The notes under the pieces are model-generated. The model made no database searches. It had not been told where the DNA came from and saw only the letters and a program-made list of their open reading frames with translations. The position numbers were made by a program, and so were the translations under genes. This document shows, one piece after another, positions 59,072-64,000 of a DNA stretch of 64,000 bases. The stretch comes from Doryteuthis pealeii (Eukaryota; Mollusca; Cephalopoda; Myopsida; Loliginidae), in NCBI GenBank assembly GCA_023376005.1, contig CM042181.1:17215412-17279411 (forward strand), in the 5' to 3' direction. Every line of letters starts with the position of its first letter. The stretch's first letter is position 1.

Positions 59072-59240
59072 AAAAAATTTTAAAACACATTATGCATTAT
59101 ATACCCATCATACCTTATACCTGTCAGTCACACCTGTGTGACGGGATTTTTGCGCAGGTGTATCTTCAGTCATCCATAGCCATCTCATGAAATACATACA
59201 TGTAGCAATAGCATAATTTTTTACAGATCACTGCCGTCCC
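59072..59240. other. BRAT1 3' flank
   Basis: Presumably 3' UTR. A short palindrome 'cacacctgtgtg' lies at about 59129. No AATAAA close to the stop. The first such hexamers lie in the downstream repeats, so the poly(A) site is undetermined. Confidence 0.35.
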
Positions 59241-59475
59241 TCACAATACTCCAACCCCACCACCAGAACCTTTCCTCTCATGAGCCCTCAAATGACTCAT
59301 CAATCCCACTGCAGATCCACAAAGTTTGATGCAAGTATGACATAGGAAGGACGTCCTTCCCACTGGATCAGATGATAGAATTTGATGCTTATGCACCACC
59401 ATATGTCTTAAGACCAGAAGCCGACTTACAGACTTTGTTACATATTGCACATTATTTGTTCCTGGGGTGTACATG
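59240..59475 (-). pseudogene. LINE C-terminal zinc-finger remnant
   Basis: One minus frame gives 'FLCHTCIKLCGSAVGLMSHL' then 'RAHER'. A neighbouring frame gives 'ICNKVCKSASGLKT'. These resemble the C-x-x-C/H-x-x-x-H fingers at the C-terminus of some non-LTR retrotransposon proteins. A stop and frameshift separate them. A partial inverted copy is at 60212-60305. Confidence 0.55.
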
Positions 59476-59479
59476 AATT

Positions 59480-59483
59480 ACAT

Positions 59484-59523
<40 letters not shown>

Positions 59524-60168
59524 GTATGAAAAGTAAAATGGATATGAATCCGACAGTATGTGTAGAAAGTTTGTAGAAAAAACAAGATGTTAATAGTTTT
59601 GCTGACAGAAATCTGTTTCGACCATATAAAGTGGTCTTTATCAAAGCAACTATGTATAATAGGAAAGACAAAATAAATAGATTGTTAATCACAAGGCACA
59701 AAATGCTCTCGATCAGGGCTGGAATTTGTTTTTATTTTGTCTTTCCTATTATACATAGTTGCTTTGATAAAGACTGCTTTATATGGTCGAAACAGATTTC
59801 TGTCAGCAAAACTATTAACGTCTTGTTTTTTCTACAAACTTTCTACACATATACATACATATATACATATACATATGACTGAGTTAAGGACCATCACAAT
59901 GGAAATGACGGAGGTCTTTATCAAAGCAACTATGTATAATAGGAAAGGCGAAATAAATAGATTGTTAATCACGAGGCACAAAATGCTCTCGATCAGGGCT
60001 GGAATTTATTTATTTATTTCGTCTTTTCTATTATACATAGTTGCCTTGATAAAGACCGCTTTATATGGTCGAAACAGATTTCTGTCAGCAAAACTATTAA
60101 CATCTTGTTTTTTCTACAAACTTTCTACACATACTGTCGGATTCATATCCATTTTACTTTTCATACTG

Positions 60169-60211
<43 letters not shown>

Positions 60212-60330
60212 ATGTAATTCATGTACACTCCAGGAACAAACAACGTGCAATCTGTAACAAAGTCTGTAAGTCGGCTTCTGGTCTTAAGACATATGGTGGT
60301 GCATTTCTACACATATATATACATATATAC
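59480..60330. mobile_element. Palindromic cluster of (TA)n-flanked elements (family F6)
   Basis: (TA)n, then the leader 'gaatccgacagtatgtgtag' (59546), a reverse hammerhead-like core (59604-59644), two forward cores (59764-59804 and 60046-60086) and the leader inverted at 60125-60168 before another (TA)n. 59660-59745 and 59930-60030 are also repeated. The overlapping frames are artefacts. Confidence 0.85.
59764..59804 (+). ncRNA. Hammerhead-like motif (family F6)
   Basis: TTGATAA 59764-59770 (C3 to U and G8 to A relative to consensus), one extra A, stem II GACT 59772-59775 with GGTC (one G-U), then GAA, then a perfect stem III ACAGA/TCTGT with a 2-nt loop. It closes U16.1 and C17, i.e. the classic GUC triplet. 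Stem I is TGCT 5' with AGCA 3', extended by ATAGT/ACTAT past a bulge. Strong structure, but a mutated catalytic strand. Confidence 0.4.
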
Positions 60331-60689
60331 ATATGACTGAGTTAAGGACCATCACAATGGAAATGACGGAGGAAGGAGTAAATGCTGCTGTAAGATGTTT
60401 TGAACTACTACAGCAGCAAACTACAGTAATTCTTCATCATCATCATCATTTCACCCCACCCCCACCCCACCCCATTTGACACAGAAATAAAGAAACTTTT
60501 CCCTTGTTCATCCCAATCTTCAACAATTTTTTCGTTTGATTATTTTATAATAAAAAATGGACCAAGTATCCAATAAATAAAAAAGAACACTTTTTGCTTT
60601 TCATTGTAAACTTCCAGTTGTGGTACGAGAGCCGCATGGAAAATAAAATTTATAAATTGTGTGATACCATTTCCAAATAAGTAAAAGTA

Positions 60690-60955
60690 AAGTAAATTTG
60701 ACGGGGCGGCCTAAAGTCGGTATCAGCCATACAGCGAGGGAGTCTATCCCCTTTTCAATAGCGCTAGACCAAGGAGATTGTTTTTAGCATCTGAGGTGGA
60801 GCGCCACACCTACCATCAGGTCCTTACTTTACCGCACAGATCCCTGTGCTACTCATAACGCTGAGTTGGCGAGGACCGGTATCGAACTAGGAACCTTGTG
60901 GTTTCTAGCCAAATGCTCTACCGACTGAGCTGACCCGGCTCTTTCAATAAACATC
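60690..60955 (-). mobile_element. SINE family S1 copy, full length
   Basis: 'cggggcggcctaaagtcggt' through 'taccatcaggtccttacttt' to the head 'ctaccgactgagctgacccg'. In reverse the box A and box B positions match 823-1078. Confidence 0.9.
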
Positions 60956-61440
60956 TGCATTTCTCTTCTGATTAAATAAAAAACTATTCTAATATAAAAA
61001 TGTATCTTTAGTATCTTTAAGAACGTGTCTTTTGTATAAAGTTTTATAATCTAAAAAAAAAAATTTTCTATTAAATTAACAACAACATGAAATAAATAAT
61101 TTAAAAAAAAATTAAAATCCAAAACTATTTTAGTATAAAAATGTGCCTTTGGGTTGTAAATATACATGAACAAACTTAAAAAATTCTAATGCAAAAAAAT
61201 TGTCTGTAAAACAACCAGTGAAAAGCAAAAGGTGTTCTTTTCAAAACAGCTCCTAGCTGGGGTGCCTATTGGATACTTGGTCCATAAAAACAATTGTGAG
61301 TGTGTCAATATTATAAAAATAATGTTAGAGTTTTTTAGGGGCTTTTTTTTAAGCATGAGAGGGTGGTGCAATTAATAATTTAAAAGGATTAATGCTAAAA
61401 AAAATACAGTTGACTTAATGATTTTGTCTAGACCTATTGT
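60956..61440. other. AT-rich 3' flank, partial internal duplication
   Basis: 'aaaactattytaatataaaaatgt'-type sequence occurs twice (60983 and 61122). No gene recognised. (TA)n at 61444-61472 follows. Confidence 0.4.
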
Positions 61441-61443
61441 GTA

Positions 61444-61476
<33 letters not shown>

Positions 61477-61494
61477 CACACGAGTTAAAAAAAT

Positions 61495-61725
61495 GAGGCT
61501 GGACCTCTGTGTATCGCATCCCTACTTCTCCACATAGTCACCGTTTCTCTCAATAGCAATGTTCCACCTTCAAATGAGAACATGTATCCCTGCCCCATAA
61601 TATTCTGTTGGATGTTTTTTGAGCCGCTTCGTCACTACAGATTTCACTTCCTTGTCACTGGAATAATGTTTGCCTCTCAAACCCTTTTTGATGATAGTCT
61701 GAAGGTGCTAAATCTGGTGAGTATA
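61495..61725 (-). pseudogene. mariner-family transposase C-terminal remnant
   Basis: In reverse, 61720-61510 encodes pieces of the mariner C-terminus and carries the 'caatgttccaccttcaaatg' block shared with 24740. Several stops and frame changes; non-functional. The local + frame is a shadow. Confidence 0.7.
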
Positions 61726-61894
61726 GATATCTTTAGGTGGCTAGTTTTAAGAGAAAATGTGTCCTGAAAAAGTTAATGGTCTGAAAATTGGGGACCCAGA
61801 CTGATAAAAAAGACGTCTGATTATTATTTGTGTTGTGTTTTTCATCCTTGTCTCTAGCCTGTACCCTTCAAATTGTGCACCTTCATTGCACAAG

Positions 61895-62110
61895 AGCAGA
61901 CTAGTATTATTTGGACTATTGTCCTCATCTTTATTGTTATCCGTACGTTTCGGTCAATGTGCCCTCAGGACTTAGGAACTTTCTGCGACTCCCGAATCTG
62001 ACAATAAACACCTGAAGAAGGCTAGAGGGCACATTGGCCGAAATGTACAAAAAAGATGAGAATAATTGTCTGAATAATCCAAATATTAATTATCAAGCTT
62101 CAGCTTAAAA
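61895..62110. mobile_element. F2-type inverted element
   Basis: The reverse arm 'actattgtcctcatctttat' (61917) and the forward arm with CTGAAGA at 62012, 'ggctagagggcacattggcc' and GAAA, then 'aataattgtctgaataatcc'. A shortened version of 56852-57240. Confidence 0.75.
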
Positions 62111-62539
62111 ATTCCAAGAAAGAGCAGACTAGAGATTCTCAGAGTTTTGAATTGCACTTCGTTGCTGGGATCAGTTTTCCCTCCCCTCTCTTTTGGTGCA
62201 TAGCCATCTTTGTCAGGTTGATTGTAAAAATAGTTCCTCCTCAGATCAACTACCAAATACGTATCAATCACCGGCAGTAAATATTCCAAATCGATTTTTT
62301 ATTCTTGACCTTTCTGTCTTCTTTTATTACGTTCAGTTATTCAAATTTTTCTCAGAAAACTATCATGGTACTAGTTAGAGTAGTAGTAGTAGTAGTAGTA
62401 GTAGATATTAGTATTTCCCACCCACTCTTCCTCTTGTTCTTATCTTTCTTCTTATCCTTATTAATAGCAGGACCTGTGGATATTGCACTGTATGATACTT
62501 CAATTATTACAAAGTTTTTATAGGTTAAATCGAAATTAC

Positions 62540-62870
62540 CGCCCTGTCGGCTGGGGCGTTAGAATGCACCGACTGCACCCATATGATAAAAAAGGGGTTG
62601 GGACTTGCCATAAGGGCAATAGGGTTGGGAAAATCATATAGGTGCTAGGGCTTGACATGACCAGCCGATTGATCGGAGGGGGCCTCTCTGACCGCCCGTC
62701 TAGCCCAAGATAGGCCCAAAGTGGAGTATTGTAAGTCATGAATTGCTCATCAACCTGGGTTCTATCCTTAAGCATCAAGGGTCGCCACCCACGGCCAACA
62801 GGTGGCCCCATTGGGGGAGTCTTACCCCCCTGCAGAGGTGCTGACAGGGGGCATTCTGGGTTATCAGCAA
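62540..62870 (+). repeat. R1-family copy with rearranged end
   Basis: The first ~38 bp ('gccctgtcggctggggcgtt') is in reverse orientation, then the forward core runs from 'catatgataaaaaaggggtt' to 'ggtggccccattgggggagt'. The ends are thus inverted relative to each other. The minus 91-codon frame is a shadow. Confidence 0.8.
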
Positions 62871-64000
62871 TAATTCTTTGGTCACAAAAGCAACTATAAA
62901 CTTCACCTATGATTGAAATCCAGACAAGTGATGGTAAAGAGTAGTGTTTGTTAGATTCTTTGGTTAAATCAAACTTAAACGGGTCTAATTTCCACCATCA
63001 TTTGTCATTCCACCAAAATAAGAGAAAAAAATCAGGGAATTAACCGAATTTAATGAAATTTTCAGTGTTATATTCATGAATAAAAGATATAATGCAACAG
63101 TTATTTTATTTAAATAGTTCAAGTGTAAACAAAATCTAATTTTCCTTGGAATTATCTTTAAACGGATAATTTTTTTTTTTTTTTTCTAATAGAAAGAAAA
63201 AAAAAAATTCACGTGCACCTTTGTTAGGGGGTGTTGAATTAATAAAATGATTGGGGGAGTGCAGAACATGACAACAATTACAAAAGAGAAAAAAAAAAAA
63301 ATAAATAAATAAAATATAATTTTGATGTTTCTGACTTGTCCTCATCTTTATTGGGGTAAAGATGAGGACAACAGTCAGAAACATCAAAATTTTTTTTAAA
63401 AATTCAAAATTTTTATTTTTAAATTTTATTATAATTTAATAGAATTTACTATAAATTTAGATATAACGAATATATTAATCAATCTTCTGTCAATAATTCT
63501 GACATTAAAATTGTCTTCAGAATTTTGTAGAAAAATGAATTAAAAAAAACAAAAACAACATCTTTTATTGCTTTGAATACCGAAAATTAACCAATTCTAA
63601 GGGAATTCCAAGACTCCATACACAGGATTGAACAAATACAAGCATTTATTAATTTATTGGGGGGGGGTATGTATAACAACATTCAGGCTGCTGTAAGGTT
63701 TCTTATCTACATTAGAATAAAAAGGTCATCAGACAATAACATTGAGTTCAAGCGTAGTTTCGGATCTTTGATATTCATTACCAATTGTTTAAGGTGCTCC
63801 AAGCAGAAGTGTAAATATATTGGTGAGATCTAAAATTTATAGTAACTTCTAATAGGTTGTGTCAGGAACTCCTCGTTTTCCAATTCTTGTAATAGAAGTG
63901 TTGCCAGTCTGGTTTGCCGTCGTCAAAATACTCACTCGGCGTTTATTTTCATACCAAGTGATAGCAGTCAGTTTACCCTTCTGCATTTTTTTCATTTCCC
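62871..64000. other. AT-rich 3' flank with a short foldback
   Basis: 63317-63393 is a hairpin ('aattttgatgtttctgactt' with its inverse) whose 'gatgaggacaacagtcagaa' resembles the F2 element end. 63000-63270 is a diverged inverted counterpart of 6600-6800. No gene seen to the window end. Confidence 0.5.

Noticed and set aside
57585..57782. Additional BRAT1 exon after exon 9
   Set aside because: Open only by chance in AT-rich intron; exon 9 (phase 0 end) joins exon 10 (phase 0 start) without it.
59072..60600. Poly(A) signal of BRAT1
   Set aside because: AATAAA-like hexamers downstream fall in AT-rich repeats, so none can be singled out.

Overview
The window is eukaryotic: AT-rich DNA with GT-AG introns, dense in microsatellites, tandem satellites, tRNA-derived SINEs, mariner and LINE remnants and Helitron-like elements. 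There are no operons or bacterial signals. It looks like an invertebrate, probably a lophotrochozoan. A mollusc with cephalopod-like large repeat-filled introns is my best guess, at low confidence and without any decisive marker.

One protein-coding gene can be reconstructed end to end on the + strand. It is an orthologue of BRAT1 (BRCA1-associated ATM activator 1, the HEAT-repeat partner of the Integrator endonuclease pair INTS9/INTS11). It has ten coding exons between 7743 and 59071. Every exon junction has an AG acceptor, a GT donor and compatible phase, giving about 867 residues, close to the size of the vertebrate protein (about 820). Recognisable parts are the N-terminal 'VDDTCLQKLLD' box, 'HPQWEIRDTTVEFL' in exon 8, 'DGESYVRATAIS' in exon 9, 'LDWEVK' in exon 10 and the C-terminal '-DCY'. 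I recognise no second host gene.

Layout: 1-7.7 kb is 5' flank made of duplicated repeats, SINE and tRNA-like units, hairpins, a LINE tail and a MITE. Intron 1 (7.9-18.3 kb) holds foldback elements with hammerhead-like motifs, several copies of a roughly 0.6-kb repeat called R1 here, a mariner fragment, a LINE fragment amplified into a 100-bp tandem repeat, and GA arrays. Introns 2-3 carry duplicated splice-site decoys, a nested 8-bp-TSD MITE, a 185-bp triplicate and mariner and hammerhead-like foldbacks. Intron 4 holds a 3.5-kb satellite of 58-bp units. Intron 5 holds a 110-bp satellite and a Helitron. Intron 6 holds foldbacks and a GATA array. Intron 7 has a 68-bp array and a 1-kb pyrimidine tract. 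Intron 8 (14 kb) is mostly a 33-bp satellite, appears twice with duplicated flanks on either side of a 100-N gap, and probably contains a haplotype duplication of the assembly. Intron 9 contains a broken duplicate of exon 9. 59.1-64 kb is 3' flank with another inverted hammerhead-like cluster, a SINE, and LINE, mariner and R1 fragments.

The most interesting signals are: (i) six sequence-unrelated palindromic families that share a hammerhead-ribozyme-like layout (CTGANGA, stem II, GAA, stem III, NUH), several of them in inverted (TA)n-flanked elements with a common leader, as expected of Penelope-like retroelements; (ii) a 634-bp Helitron whose near-exact empty site is also in the window; (iii) exon-edge duplications creating decoy splice sites; and (iv) a likely false duplication around the N gap.
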